Part shown: piece after piece, positions 32,512 to 43,561 of the stretch
How positions within the stretch are numbered: position 1 is the stretch's first letter
Layout: every line of letters begins with the position of its first letter
Source of the DNA: Adiantum capillus-veneris
Lineage: Eukaryota > Streptophyta > Polypodiopsida > Polypodiales > Pteridaceae
DNA: 64,000 bases
NCBI GenBank assembly: GCA_014529385.2
Contig: CM043956.1
Location: 85,983,721-86,047,720 of the forward strand
Reading direction: 5' to 3'
Program-made: the position numbers and the translations under genes
The notes under the pieces: generated by a model
The model's input: only the letters and a program-made list of their open reading frames with translations
What the model was told of the DNA's origin: nothing
The model's database searches: none

Positions 32512-34073
32512 TTACATGATATCCGGCTTTTGCTTTAGGATCTTTCTAATTACAATTTTCTGGCGCTTGGCCTTTTGGGGTGGCTCCCTGTTAAGTAAAG
32601 TGGTTGTGATTTCTTTGGTGTCATTAACCCCTACAGCTTGGTTCATGCGGACATGGGCAATAAGGCGCCTGCGAAAGTTTACACCGAAAGTGGATATTGC
32701 AAAATCTTTCTTTACAAGCACTACAAGGTTGGTCGTTTGGGCAAGTGTTGTTAAACACAACGCCTTGGAGAGTGAACGGAGAGCAAAAATGTTGTAGCGA
32801 CCATTGGGAGAGTAGTCGGCATGGACAAACACCACGACACCAGTGGGACGTGTGCCGAGGTAGTGAGCAAGTGCCGCTTGAGGTCTGAACGGCGTCCTCC
32901 TCCCCCCTGACAATTGCGCCCAGGCGTCAATCTCCAGAACATCCTGCAGAACATAGGTTTTCTGAGATATGGCACAGAATTGTGATATAACATTAACAAA
33001 ATCATTTGTAACAATCAAATGTAAGTGAGCATCTATACCTCTTGTCTACGATCCTCCTCATCGGCATCCAGGTGCAAGTAAAGATCCACGCTTGACTTTC
33101 CCTTTGGATCAAGCAAAACAGGTGTTGCAGCAGGTGGTGGTGAATCCACTCTTGCGCGTTTAGCCAAACACATGGCTTGCACGGCCACAAACTCCTCCTC
33201 AGAGACCTTGGCCTGCTCGGCCACTGCCACCTCGGCTTGTGCGATCGCCACTGTGTCCGCCAAAGTATTCCCCATGGGCAGTAGGAGATCATCGTCATGG
33301 GAGGTGGTGGTATCAAGCTCAAACTTTCCATGGGCATCGAGGATGGCGAAACACTCATCCATGCGAAGCTCAAAGGATTTCTCCAGATCGTGCATAAACA
33401 CAAACTCCTCCCCACCCACCACAATGGAGGAGAAGCGGGTAATCTCTACCTCAGGGATGGCATCCCGAGTGGTGGTTACTTCTGGTGGTCCCGAGGATGA
33501 ACCGACTGATGGAGAGGCCTCCAAGAGGCCTTGAATCCCTACAGGGTAGGTCAAGGCAAGCGTCCTCTCCTCTGCGGATGAGTCAATGGCCGCGGGCTTG
33601 GGGTCCTTCACATCAGCCAATACCTCGTCGATCTGCAAGTGAGGTAGCACTACGTCAGGGCCTGTTGGGCACTCGTGAAGGAGGAAGATCATTATGGCCT
33701 GAACAGAGAAAAAAGTGTTTCCGATCCTTCCCTTACGCATTGCTCGCACATCATCAGCTTTAAGCCGCACATATTGTCCGGCGGGTTGTGCTATGGTGGC
33801 AAAGCGTGCAAGCTGCTGATGAAATGGCCTGTCCCCTTGGTAGATGTGGTGGAGAAGGCCTTCAGGGACCCATTGCCCTGGTCGGTTTGGTAACTCAACA
33901 ATGAATCTCCCCATGCACGTCGAAATGTATGAAGTAATGTGCTCAAGATATTGAGAGTGGAGGGTCAAGGTGTTTTCCAAATCAGGTTGGGTTGTGAAAA
34001 ATGCTTGAAGCTCGGGGCGATTTGCATGCCCAACCTCAGTAAGGAATGCATCTAAAGCACTAGTAGCAGCCAT
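32512..34073 (-). CDS. Unrecognised gene of the 9.7-kb element (two exons)
   Basis: Exon 1 is 34073-33039, starting MAATSALDAFLTEVGHANRP. The donor GAG|GTATAG is followed by an intron of 77 bp (acceptor CTCAG, exon 2 from 32961) or 95 bp (acceptor CTGCAG, exon 2 from 32943); both keep phase 0. The product is about 490 residues. Exon 1 is acidic and Ala/Glu-rich near its end, with PPPAATPVLLDPKGKSSVD. Exon 2 includes ALAHYLGTRPTGVVVFVHAD and a basic tail (KAKRQKIVIRKILKQK). I recognise no domain. The ATG at 34073 is chosen because the open frame upstream has no ATG. A clean coding frame plus introns argue for a real element gene rather than a relic. Confidence 0.6.
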
Positions 34074-34154
34074 GTCTTCTCTTTGCGTGATTGGGTATGC
34101 TAGGTCTCTCTGCAATGCTGGGATGAAAATGGTGAAATGAGGAGGTGGTCCTCC

Positions 34155-34162
34155 TTATATAG
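34155..34162 (-). promoter_or_regulatory. TATA box of the 34073-32512 gene
   Basis: On the minus strand the sequence reads GTCTATATAAGGAGG about 85 bp upstream of the ATG, a strong plant TATA context. Confidence 0.65.
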
Positions 34163-34468
34163 ACATATTCTATCTCGAAAAAAATAAAAAATATGGATTT
34201 AAAAAATAAATTTACACCACCTTAAAATTCAAGTACAAAATCAAGTACAACACCTTAAAACTTTTCAAAATCTTTAATAAAATATCCAATATATAAACGA
34301 TTAAAGTTACAAGCCAATTCACTTAGACAAGATGATTTCGTCTGTAGCCCAATCTTTGTAAACAAGCATAGTGGCCTCCATCCGCCTTCCAATCCATACA
34401 ACCAAAAATGGGCAATCAAAATACAAAAACCCACAGAAAATAAGAAAAGGTAGCTAAGGAAGCACAAA

Positions 34469-35643
34469 TCAGACCTTGTGTTGTTCTAGTTTGAAACTTG
34501 CATTACCGACATCCTCGAATCCCATTATGACAAAGTGTTCCCGAAGATTGGCAAGAGTCCAATGCGGATTCACTACAACCACCTCCACCTCGTTATTGGG
34601 CATGCGGACACGAATTTCAAAGGATTGAATCTCTTCGGCTATCAGCTGCAAGGGTATCCATTTGCCACGTTTGTGCATCCACCTCTCATAGCTAAACCGT
34701 GCATACAAGGTGCACCTTGATTTCAAATACCGAAGGCAAAGCTGTGTGGGGGACACATTGCAGTTATAACGGTCACCATCATGCAAACCGTCAACATAGC
34801 CCCAATTGACACCTAGAATGGTGTCCATTGCATCTATGTCAACTTCTTTGCAAACAAACATTGTTGGTGTTTCTACAATCGGTAGAGAGCGGAATACATG
34901 CACAAACAAATGAATGGGACAATGCCAACTGAGACCCACCGATCTGGTTGCCTTACCAAACTTTAGGGACCCTTGGAAATCTTGCAGCACCTTGCGCTTG
35001 AAAGAAAGCAAAGCCCAATGGTCTGGAGTTGGCCATTTTGCACTGTGCAATGAGGGTGTCTCCACGGCTTCTAACCTACCATAGCTTTGGCTTGACTTCG
35101 GCACCACGTACTTGTGGGAGTACATGAATATTGGCTGCTCGGTAAGTTTTTTCGATGAAACATTAGGAAACATAAGCTCCCCAATGTGAGCATGCACAAC
35201 CATGAATGTGCCTGAGAGGCACTCAAGCGGCTGCTCCTCAACTAAGCTGGATAGAAAAACATCTTTACAAATTTCCTTAGTTAAACATAATGATCACATA
35301 AACGTAAACATGACATATGCATGGGATAGCTAAACCATGAAAAATTACAATGAGGTGCAAACTGATTAGAAGCTCTCTTGAGGTGGAGCTCAGCTGCACT
35401 GTAGACGTGTTGCACGATGGCCACCATTCCGGACTTTGTTTCTTTGAATGTCAATAGCCAGCCCTTCCAATGACGTTCCAATACGCCTCGACACCGTACG
35501 CGATGAGGTCCAGCACGTGACGGTTGCATGTAGATCCATGCACCCTTCTTGAACACTTGTGGGATCCATACCCCCTCTGAGTCTTTTGTGTTGTGCAACA
35601 CAATCTCCTCTATCTCTGGTTTGGGCCGTCTATGCGTGGACAT
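34469..35643 (-). CDS. Unrecognised second minus-strand gene of the 9.7-kb element
   Basis: Model: exon 1 35643-35363 (MSTHRRPKPEIEEIVLHN), intron 35362-35247 (donor GTTTGC, acceptor TATCCAG), exon 2 35246-34469 ending SFKLEQHKV; total 352 residues with matching phase. The donor is weak, so the junction is tentative. Exon 1 contains WIYMQPSRAGPHRVRCRGVL and a W.GWLLTF motif. Exon 2 contains FVCKEVDIDAMDTILGVNWG and YARFSYERWMHKRGKW. No known family is apparent. It is transcribed in the same direction as the next gene (34073-32512), and both point toward the histone-like gene. Confidence 0.5.
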
Positions 35644-36325
35644 GCTTGGGAAGTTGGGCTTAGGAAGGGATTTGAAAGAGTTGAGTACTGTGGAGAGAGA
35701 ATGAGGAGCTGAGGGGAGGGTGAGGTGAGCTGCCTATGGTGTCTATGGTGGCTTTGACAGTGGAGATAGAGAAAGAGAGGAGTGAGAGGTAGAGAGGATA
35801 GTGTAGCTGTGGGCTATGGAGTGTGGGACTGTAGAGGGTTGATGGAGGTGTGAGAGAAGGGGGAGCTATGGAGAGAGAGGAAGAGAGTGGTGGAAAGCTT
35901 TTGGCTATGGCTGCCTTGACTGTAGAGAGAGAATGGGAGGAGGGAGAAGAGGGAGAGTGTGGGAGAGAAAAGTAATGAGGGAGAGAGAGAGAAAAGTGGA
36001 TTTTGGGGGGAAAATTGACTTTTTAAAGTTAGTTTATGTTTTGGGGCAGTTTTTGAGGCAAATGGGTCAACTTTAGAACTTTTGAAAAATTTTCAATTTT
36101 TTGGGTTTTAAGCATGCGTGTTTTTTTTTTGGGGGGTCCCTCCCTCTTTTATGACACCTCTCTCCTCCTATTTACCCCCCCCCCCCCCCAGCCTACCTCC
36201 CACCTCTCTCTAAGAACCAAGCATTGAAGAGGGAGACAACTAGGCTGCACCCCTACCATTCCTCCCCCTCTAGGTGATATCCCAAGAGCCTTCTCATTGG
36301 TTCTCCCTTAAGCCTTCACTAATCA
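35644..36325. other. Right subterminal region of the 9.7-kb element
   Basis: GA-rich upstream region of the minus-strand genes, with homopolymer runs (T/G at 36120-36135 and about 15 C at 36175-36189). It shows weak inverted similarity to 26700-27090. Confidence 0.5.
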
Positions 36326-36360
36326 AAAAGGCCCAAGGAGAGTCCATATTTTTCCTAATG
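36326..36360 (-). repeat. Right terminal inverted repeat of the 9.7-kb transposon
   Basis: Plus text AGGCCCAAGGAGAGTCCATA followed by the A/T run and CCTAATG; the reverse complement of the left-end core with two or three changes. Confidence 0.8.
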
Positions 36361-37606
36361 TTATGCTGCATTTTTGGGCCGAAAAGAGAGTATATCTCTC
36401 ACACCCAGACTCGTATACATGTGATCTAGGAGTCTACCCTGAGGTTTTGGCACGTTCTTCACGATCTAATCATATCAAAATTTTAAATTTTGAGTGCTCA
36501 TTTTTTTGCAGCAGCCTGTCAACAATCTCGACATATCGAGGTTTTGAAGTTTGATTTCTACAGTGTAGAGAGTGATGCGGTTTGCATCTTTGGCTATATA
36601 TGGCACACTGTGGTGTCATTTGAGAGAGAATTCACCTTGTTTTTGTGTACGCAAGTGATACTTCAGATGTGACTTTCGTCACACATGTGGATGCGGTTTC
36701 GTGCGCATTGTTTGACTGTGTGGGACATTTCTGAGAGCTTTTTTAGCACGATTTTGTGCAGTTTCATGCTATGTATGCATTATGCAGATATAGTTTGAGC
36801 TAGCCATAGTTCACAGTAGCAAGTTTACAGGTTTGCAGTGTTTTTTGGATAGGTACACGTCCATAGAGCTACTCAATCAGGAGTGAGCTAGTTTTTTATG
36901 CTTTTGGCATTGCATGTAGACCATTTATGGATTTTTCTACTGAGACAGTGTCTATTGTCATGCATATTTGGTGAGATGTTTTGAGTTTTTTTTCTCAGTT
37001 TTCAGGGAAAACTCTGGCGGATTTTTCCCAAGATTTCTCTCCATGGTTTATGCGTATTCACAGTTTGCTCTTTGATGGCTTAGTGGTCGAGTTGACTTCC
37101 ACTCTGGCAGTTATTTGCGGTTCTTTTGGCTTGTGGTTTGCGTTGAGTTTTGACTCATTTTGCAAAGGAAATTCTTTTTTTTTCCCTTGTCTTCTCGCCG
37201 TAAAAGTTTGCAGTGTTGTGCCATCTTGTACAATGGTTTATATATTCCCACTTTTGACAAGTTCTGTCAATTTGAACACAGTTTGGCATTCTTGTACCCA
37301 CTCTCGCAGGAGTGAGGATTAGCATATGCTTGTGTGGCTACAAACAGGTAGTCACATATTTCACAGGTTTTTGAAGATATTTGCAAGAGGTTACTCTTGT
37401 GAGATGCGTTTTGAGCTAGTTTGCTCTATACTTGCATATATGGTTATGTGATTTACGCTCGGTTGAGCAGTTTGTCCCAGTTTATGCTTGCAAACTGTGG
37501 AGTTGTTTTATACATATGTGAGCATTGTTTTTGATGCAATTGATCATGATTTTAAGCATCGTGTAGTAGTCGAGTTACCTCCCACTTTGTTTACCATAGT
37601 TTTGGC
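36361..37606 (+). other. Copia C leader and decayed gag region
   Basis: T-rich sequence with no convincing frame. By position it should contain the N-terminal half of gag, but I cannot read it. Confidence 0.4.
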
Positions 37607-38095
37607 ATGGATATGGAGACGCTTCAGGTTAGAGGCGGTTCTCGCTCACGATCGCGGCAGACATGTCGGCATTGCAGCCACGATGGGCATATTAGGCAAC
37701 GTTGCTTTAGGCATATGAGGCAGTGGAAGAGGCAGATGCATGGTGCTACTATGAGGACAGATGTTAGAGAGTATGGATGTGACGAGCATGTCACTTTTGA
37801 ATCTATCTTGCCTTCAGACTACTTTGTGTCTTGGGATAGCACATTGTCTACGCGTTTTCTACTAGACGAGCATGCAGGTTTTCATGTGACACCACGTCGT
37901 GATTTGTTTTTCTCTTTCTCTAGTGGGAGACTTGGTTGTGTGCAGTTTGTTGATGGTTCACCATATGACATAGAGGGTGCTCGAGATGTATGCATGTCTT
38001 TACCTAGCATTGCATTGCTTATGGTACGGGATGTATGTTATGTACCAGGACTCAGCCAGAGTCTCATTTCACTGCGTTAGTTGTTGCAGAGTAGT
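37607..38095 (+). pseudogene. Copia C gag zinc knuckle and protease remnant
   Basis: An open frame with a CCHC knuckle (CRHCSHDGHIRQRC), then a protease-like region where the usual DSGASHHVTPRRDLF reads DEHAGFHVTPRRDLF, so the catalytic DSG is lost, then VRDVCYVPGLSQSLISLR, the entry to the gag-pre-integrase domain. It runs into a stop just after ISLR. The rest of pol is missing. Confidence 0.75.
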
Positions 38096-38950
38096 TATGA
38101 TTGTGTATTGCTTGGAGAGTTGTCATTTCATATACATAGGGGATCATTGGTGATAGACAGAGGTGCTAGGAGTGGTCCGGTATAACCTTCGCATAATTAT
38201 GACACACGAGACGGTGTAGTCTCTGTCTATTTGCAAGAGACAAAGTGTGTCTCTTTTGCGGATGTGCTACATGGGGAGCAGCTTGTGCATTTTTCTTTTG
38301 GTGTCGTTCATGCAGATAGTGGTATCTCTGGGGATGCACATCTTGGTTAGTCATCAATTGATGTGACATCAATTGAGCCATATACCCATGCTTTGTTCTA
38401 TGATGCATCTGAAAACTTTAAGGACAGGAGTGTCCTTCAAAGAGCTATGTGTGATTGAGTGGTGCTGATTTTTCAGTTTTGGAGTCATTCTCAGTAGATA
38501 TGCCTTTGCTAGATGATGATATTGCTGACATGGTAATGCATAGTCAGGTGGTTCTTGATGAGGATGCATATGGCACTGAGGTTGCTGACAATAGGGATAG
38601 GTTGGCACACATAGTGCATGTTTTGTTGTCTTTTAGGTCTCTCATGTCTGACCTTTTGGTCTCAAGATCTGATCTTGCTTATGCGGTTGGTGCATTTGCA
38701 GTGGGACTTGTCAACTGTGCGATGACTAACATTGGCATTGTGCATTGTGGAGCCATGTAGGTTATCTCACTCAATACGTGCATCACGAGTGTCATCATAG
38801 CTCTAGCCCTAGTGGTATGCATGTTGCATCTACACTAGAGCGGTTACAGAGTGAGCCAGTGGGCATAGGTTGAGAGCCGTCTTCTCTCACCTTTTGTATA
38901 TACTAGTTGTAGGCTAGTCTTCTTGCCACTTATCAACACACAGCCTTTAG
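38096..38950 (+). pseudogene. Copia C pol remnant after a large internal deletion
   Basis: Short decayed frames only. 38640-38760 carries SRSDLAYAVGAFAVG, which matches the RPDIAYAVG segment before copia RNase H, and then stops. Integrase and RT are absent, so about 3 kb has been lost from pol. Confidence 0.55.
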
Positions 38951-38958
38951 TGGGAGAA

Positions 38959-39125
38959 TGTTAGGTAAACGCAATGTGCCTTACTGTGCTTTGCCCGTGT
39001 CTGCCTTCCAATGTCCGGCCACCCAGATTTATCTCCTTATTCTTTATACATACAAAGAATAAGGAGCTCTCACTGATTCTCACATTGTGCTCATACAGTG
39101 AGATTTGAGAGCTCCACGCACATCC

Positions 39126-39175
<50 letters not shown>
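38959..39175 (+). repeat. Copia C 3' LTR, truncated in its (CT)n run
   Basis: Preceded by the polypurine tract GTGGGAGAA; starts TGTTAGGTAAACG. It matches the 5' LTR to the (CT)n run (39130-39175), where it is joined directly to CACTA coding sequence. The last 30 or so bases seen in the 5' LTR are missing. Confidence 0.8.
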
Positions 39176-39179
<4 letters not shown>

Positions 39180-40537
39180 ATCAAGCGTATCTTCCAGAGA
39201 ATCATGTGTTACGCGCCGGCTTTTTGGGAAGAGAGACACCAAGGATGTCTGCACAAGCATGGTTAGAGGAGAAGGAGATGTGCGATGACAGATTGCCTCC
39301 AGGGATGAAGAGACTATCTCTATGGTACGAGTTACCATACTGGCCCCGACTCATGATCAATCACTTGCTCGATCCAATGCACATATTCAAGAATGTGGCT
39401 AATCTACTATGGGACCATCTGACCGGCAAGAAAGATACTTTGGGAGCCAGAGTTGACCTTAGAAATGTGGATCGTATGGAGCAATATTGGCCGCAAACAG
39501 CGTCTGATGGATCGATAAAACTCCCTAAAGCACCATGGATTTTCAAAGGAGCCCAAGAACGCAAAGTAAAAGAGACCATTCGATCTTTGCGGACCCCCAC
39601 TGGCGTAATGCACTCGCTCCGAACGTGTTTTACTAAAGAAGGAAAGATTACCGGTTTGAAGTCACGAGATTGGCATAAAATGTGTCAGGTACGTTCATAG
39701 TGGACTTTAATATCATTGCATAAAATGTGGACTTTAATATCATTGCTGCACATACTTTACAGTTTATTTTACCGGTTGCCATTGAGGGATGATTGTCTCT
39801 CGACATCCGTAACACAATCTACAAACTTGCAAAGCTGGTGCAATGGATCTCACAAAAGGAGATCAACGTAGACTCCATACCATTCGCCAAACTAAATGCT
39901 GCGGAGCTTGTGTGCATGTTTGAGAAACATTTTCCTACTACCATGCTAACCATTCAGGTGCATCTTCTTGTTCACATAGTTGATGAGGTGGAAATAGCTG
40001 GCACAGTTCATTCCAGATGGATGTTCTTCTTAGAACGTTTCATGAAAATGCTTAAGGGATATGTGCGTCAAAAGGCACGTCCGGAGGGTAGCATGGCAGA
40101 AGGTTGGTTGGTATCAGAGTCCCTAGTGTACATTGGAGAGTGGCTAGACAGATTTGAAAATAGTTAACATCCCCCTTTTACAAGTTATGTGCTTGAAAGC
40201 TCTCATGTAAGTTATGTGGCTCTGGCAGGTAATATTTCATCCTACAAAGTCTACATCAAACTTGTGGTACGTCATAGAGGTAGCCCCTCGTAGTGCAAGG
40301 ACGTATGAAGGCTACCATGTGCCAATCACAACGGCATCAATGGAGGAGATCCGAGAAGATGCTCAATCAGAAGCCGCTGCGGTGGTGCCAGACGAGCATC
40401 AAGATACTACTACTCTATATGGGGTGCATGCAGAGGAGCTACAAAATGAAACAGAGGATATGTGTTTAAACGGAGAGCTCTATATAGATATAGGAAGTTA
40501 TGCTGAGTTATGCGACGATGAGAGAGAGATCTCTTAA
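39176..40537 (+). pseudogene. CACTA TNP2-like transposase, C-terminal part with DUF4218
   Basis: Begins mid-protein. 39176-39688 reads MINHLLDPMHIFKNVANLLW, DHLTGKKDT, APWIFKG and RTPTGVMHSLR, typical of CACTA TNP2. A 74-bp intron (39689-39762, GTACGT...TTTACAG) follows. From 39763 comes FILPVAIEG, then an in-frame TGA (39790), then DUF4218: NTIYKLAKLVQWISQKEI, HLLVHIVDEVEIAGTVHSRW, FMKMLKGYVRQKARPEGSMA, ending at 40167. After a further intron, 40214-40537 is a charged C-terminal exon. The missing N-terminus and the TGA make it inactive. Confidence 0.85.
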
Positions 40538-40809
40538 AGCCACAAATATTGTATTTGAACAATTTTGCTCCGTGTTGTAAAAGCTCTGGCTCTCTAAGTA
40601 CCTTCCATGGTGTATAACGCTCTTTTCTACTCGCGCTCACATCTTTTGATTGAAAATTCTAAGTTTTCGACTTGCCTCTTCTATCACTCAATTCATTGCG
40701 TCATTGTATTTATATGCGTCATTATGTCATTGTATTTAATGGTCTTTGCGTCATTGTCTACTCTATTCATTCAATATTAAGTTTAAATATTCGTGTGTTT
40801 AATGCAGGT

Positions 40810-41504
40810 ATGGATGATGAGGAGTTTCTTTCTTCTTTGTCACTGCAGCAGAGACAGTGGTACGTGGAGCGTCATCGCTCTGGCGCATCATCGTGCGTTC
40901 CTACTCCATCCGCATCTCCCTCTATTTCGGAGCATTTGGCGCGCTCTGAAGCTTCGGCGTTGATGAGACGAGCTTCACACTCGTCTAGACACCGGCGCTC
41001 TAGTGGTGGCGGTGGCGGTTGTTGTGGGGATTCCGCCACCGATGCCTCCACACCGCCTCGTGTTCGACGAGGCTCTTTACCCTCCCCTTCTTTGCCCGCC
41101 CCCACACCAACCACAGCATTGCCATCTACGCCAGGTTTTGCAGGGCTGACTGTTCCTAGCAGCTACACACCTCTACCTACTCCGCCAGGAGCCACCCCAC
41201 TCGACACTCCTCGCTTCGGGGCCTAGACGCCGATGGAGACACCTGACGTCCGTACCCCCATCGACACACCGCTAGAGACCCTTGCGAGGACACCCTGGTT
41301 CACGCGTCACCGGCCAGAGGGCTTGCCTTACTCTGTCGACTTCAGCGGCGGCATCATCATGGATGATGACGGCAAGAAGGTGATCTCGCGCATGCGTGGT
41401 CTTTGCTCTCATCTGTTTAGACACTACATACTAAACAAATGGAGTGAAGTACCAAGTGATTTAAAAAACAGAGTCATCAGCATACTTCATGATGAGTTTC
41501 CCGT
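40810..41504 (+). pseudogene. CACTA second gene (Transposase_24-like), part 1
   Basis: Starts MDDEEFLSSLSLQQRQW at the ATG 40810. It is low-complexity and rich in S, P and T to about 41290, with one in-frame TAG at 41224. Then come PEGLPYSVDFSGG and ILNKWSEVPSDLKNRVISIL, the W.EVP..K....L region of plant En/Spm Transposase_24 proteins (TNPA-type accessory/DNA-binding partner). It is interrupted by gypsy 1 after CATGATGAGTTTCCCGT. The frame continues at 51518, and the phase is restored exactly if the inserted element and one copy of CCGT are left out. Confidence 0.8.
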
Positions 41505-43503
41505 TGTCGAGAAATTTGCGGTCTTGCCAGGAAAGCACCGGGCTTATGGCTGTGAGAGTTTGTGAGAGAACTCGACAAAAACTATATGAAGGAGTTAAAC
41601 CATAGATGCCATGAAGACTAGGGTTTGGAAAGAAGTGCAATCAAAGAAGACTCACCCTTTCTCTCTTGCATTCACACACACACACAAAGAAAGAACGCAA
41701 AAGAGAATGTCAAAACAAAACGAAGATGAAAACATCAAGGCTATGGTCATATCGTATCATGGGTAATATGAAAGGATTAATGGATGAGTTAATGGCATTC
41801 AATCTTGGCTGACCAAATAGGCTACGAATTGTTCTTTGGAATTGTAGTTTTGTGCTTACCATAATATAGATATTTTGTCTAGTGATTGGGATTAATTGTG
41901 TGTACAAATCCTCTTGGTACATAGCAAGATAACTAAGCTTACATCAAAAGAAAAATTATAGTCTATGAGAGGTAGTATGATGGGATCCGGTGATAGAAGT
42001 ATTTCATTGAGCCTTTCAGGGCCGAAGAGAAACACTATACGTTGTTGAAAGTGTATTTTACGGCTAATCCATACGTTAATTCTAGTAGATCGTACAGAGT
42101 GAAAGCGATAGAAATGATCATCAAGTGGGTTATTCATCTAGGATAGTATGTGAGAAATGTAAATATGAGAGAAGTGAAGAGATGAGAAGTTTCCCTCCCA
42201 AGCCCTATTCTTGCCCGTAGGCAATAAGGATACTACAGGGAGAGATGTACCTGTAGCAAAGAGAACCTAGAGATGATGAATGAATGAGAGAGATAGGTTT
42301 GGTTAAGGAGATGAGATTAGATACATATATATATGTTGGATTAGAGATGAAAATGAAAACAACAAGAAATCAAGAAAACATCAATGTAGAACACATCTTG
42401 CTTGAAATCCTTCGGCACCATTATTGATGGAGAGAGAAGAAGAGTGGATAATTCCACTTTGATTGATATGCCAAGTACAACACCTTCTTTGATTAGAGTT
42501 GATCCTCCAAGGATGGCGTACAAGAATGGCTAGTTTTCCTCTAGGAGAAAGTGTAGGCTTGGGCTTATGTTAATGGCTAAGTACAATTAAGCATTACTAC
42601 TCACTCCCTCGAGAATTCCTCTCATCAATGGCTTGAATACTTGAGTTCCTTCCAAGGAAGAAGAGGTCCCCTTTTATAGGTGAAGGGAACCCACAAGGGT
42701 TTACACAAGAAGAGAGGAGCCAGTGTGAACAGAAATTGGAAAAGTTGGAAATGAGCTGTCCCTGCATGATGTGGGCAGACTGGGGTCCAGTATTTTGATC
42801 ATATCTCCTAAACCGTAGCTCCAAATAAAAAAATAAAAATATGGGCAGAAACTTCAGCGCATTAGCTACGATTTTGATTTTAAAATCATTCTCCAATTTG
42901 GATTGGAACCTTGTGTAAAAAATTCATCAAAATAGGGTCCATTTATGGCAGCAAAAGTCTTCATGTGGTCTCCTTAGCCTTGACTTTCATTTAATTCCCA
43001 AGGACACCTCATTCCATATGAAAGCATGACATTTCTCCTTGACAAAGTTTTGTAACCATGCTTGCAATAATGCATTAAAATAAGTGTATCTTTGAAATCA
43101 TGCCACCTAGTGTCCCACTAGGATTTGATTCTCTCCTAGTAGCTATTTAAAAATAAATATAAGAAAAGTATAAAAAATACATAGAATATATATATATTGG
43201 AGTTTACCCTAGATATAGGATCTAGCTAGGGTGTGAGATGATAATGAAATAGTAGAAATAAAGAATCAATGCTTTTTGCCCCAAGTTAAAGAGGCGGAGC
43301 TATTGACACTTTTCCCATAGTATTTTTTGATGGTAAAGTAAGAATATATTACCCTTGAGATAAATAATAAGATGAGATAGAAAGCTTATTTTTATACTTA
43401 CATATGCATATGTACATTATAGGAAATATAATTATGTATCTAAAAAGTTACAAGATATCTCTTGTAGCATGTGTTCCCACTATGTACATGTCACAGCACG
43501 ACA
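41505..43503 (-). repeat. Gypsy 1 3' LTR (1,999 bp)
   Basis: Plus text starts TGTCGAGAAATTTGCGG and ends CAGCACGACA. On the element's strand it starts TGTCGTGCTG and ends TTCTCGACA. Contains TATATATATGTTGG (42326) and ATATATATATTGG (43189) AT-rich candidates for promoter signals. Confidence 0.95.
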
Positions 43504-43515
43504 TCCACCCCCTCT
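43504..43515 (-). promoter_or_regulatory. Gypsy 1 polypurine tract
   Basis: On the minus strand AGAGGGGGTGGA sits directly before the 3' LTR start TGTCGTG. Confidence 0.85.
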
Positions 43516-43561
43516 AAACCTGCACATCCTCCGGTAGTTGCCAAATTATTTCTTTGTAAGA

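Larger units (their letters stand above)
26626..36360 (+). mobile_element. 9.7-kb inverted-repeat transposon carrying a histone H3-like gene
   Basis: Left end CATTAGGAAAAAAATGGACT; right end, read inward on the other strand, CATTAGGAAAAATATGGACT. Similarity continues through TCTCC.TGGGCCTT, and weaker subterminal similarity reaches roughly 400 bp (for example TTCCCCCCAAAAT near both ends, with G-rich runs). No clear target duplication is visible; TT precedes and follows the CATTAGG ends. Inside are four genes: transposase-like (27247-30258, +), H3-like (30400-31262, +), and two unknowns converging from the right (34073-32512 and 35643-34469, -). The ends starting CATTA and a transposase-like protein with D, D(CPFC) and E landmarks suggest kinship to the CACTA/CMC group; this is inference. 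The 452-bp element at 1445-1896 has the same ends. Confidence 0.78.
26052..39175 (+). mobile_element. Copia element C, coding-deficient, split by a 9.7-kb transposon
   Basis: 5' LTR at 26052-26324, PBS-like TGTATTAGAGC at 26328, leader to 26625, then the inserted transposon (26626-36360), then more leader, a gag/protease remnant (37607-38080), a short pol-end remnant (38640-38760), polypurine tract GTGGGAGAA and a 3' LTR (38959-39175) cut off inside its (CT)n run. RT and integrase are deleted. The two LTRs share TGTTAGGTAAA, GTCCGGCC and CAAAGAATAAGGAGCTCTCA. That they belong to one element is inferred from order and orientation. Confidence 0.75.

Noticed and set aside
33172-33763. Plus-strand frames opposite the 34073-32512 gene
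   Set aside because: Antisense shadows; the minus strand has longer frames, a TATA box and a splice site that preserve coding.
26624-36362. TA or AT target duplication for the 9.7-kb element
   Set aside because: The apparent match comes from the palindromic CATTA/TAATG ends that are also present in the foldback element, so these bases are more likely part of the terminal repeat.
41501-41505. 5-bp target duplication CCGTT for gypsy 1
   Set aside because: It would use the first T of the LTR, leaving an LTR start of GTCG instead of TG; the 4-bp CCGT reading keeps proper TG...CA borders.
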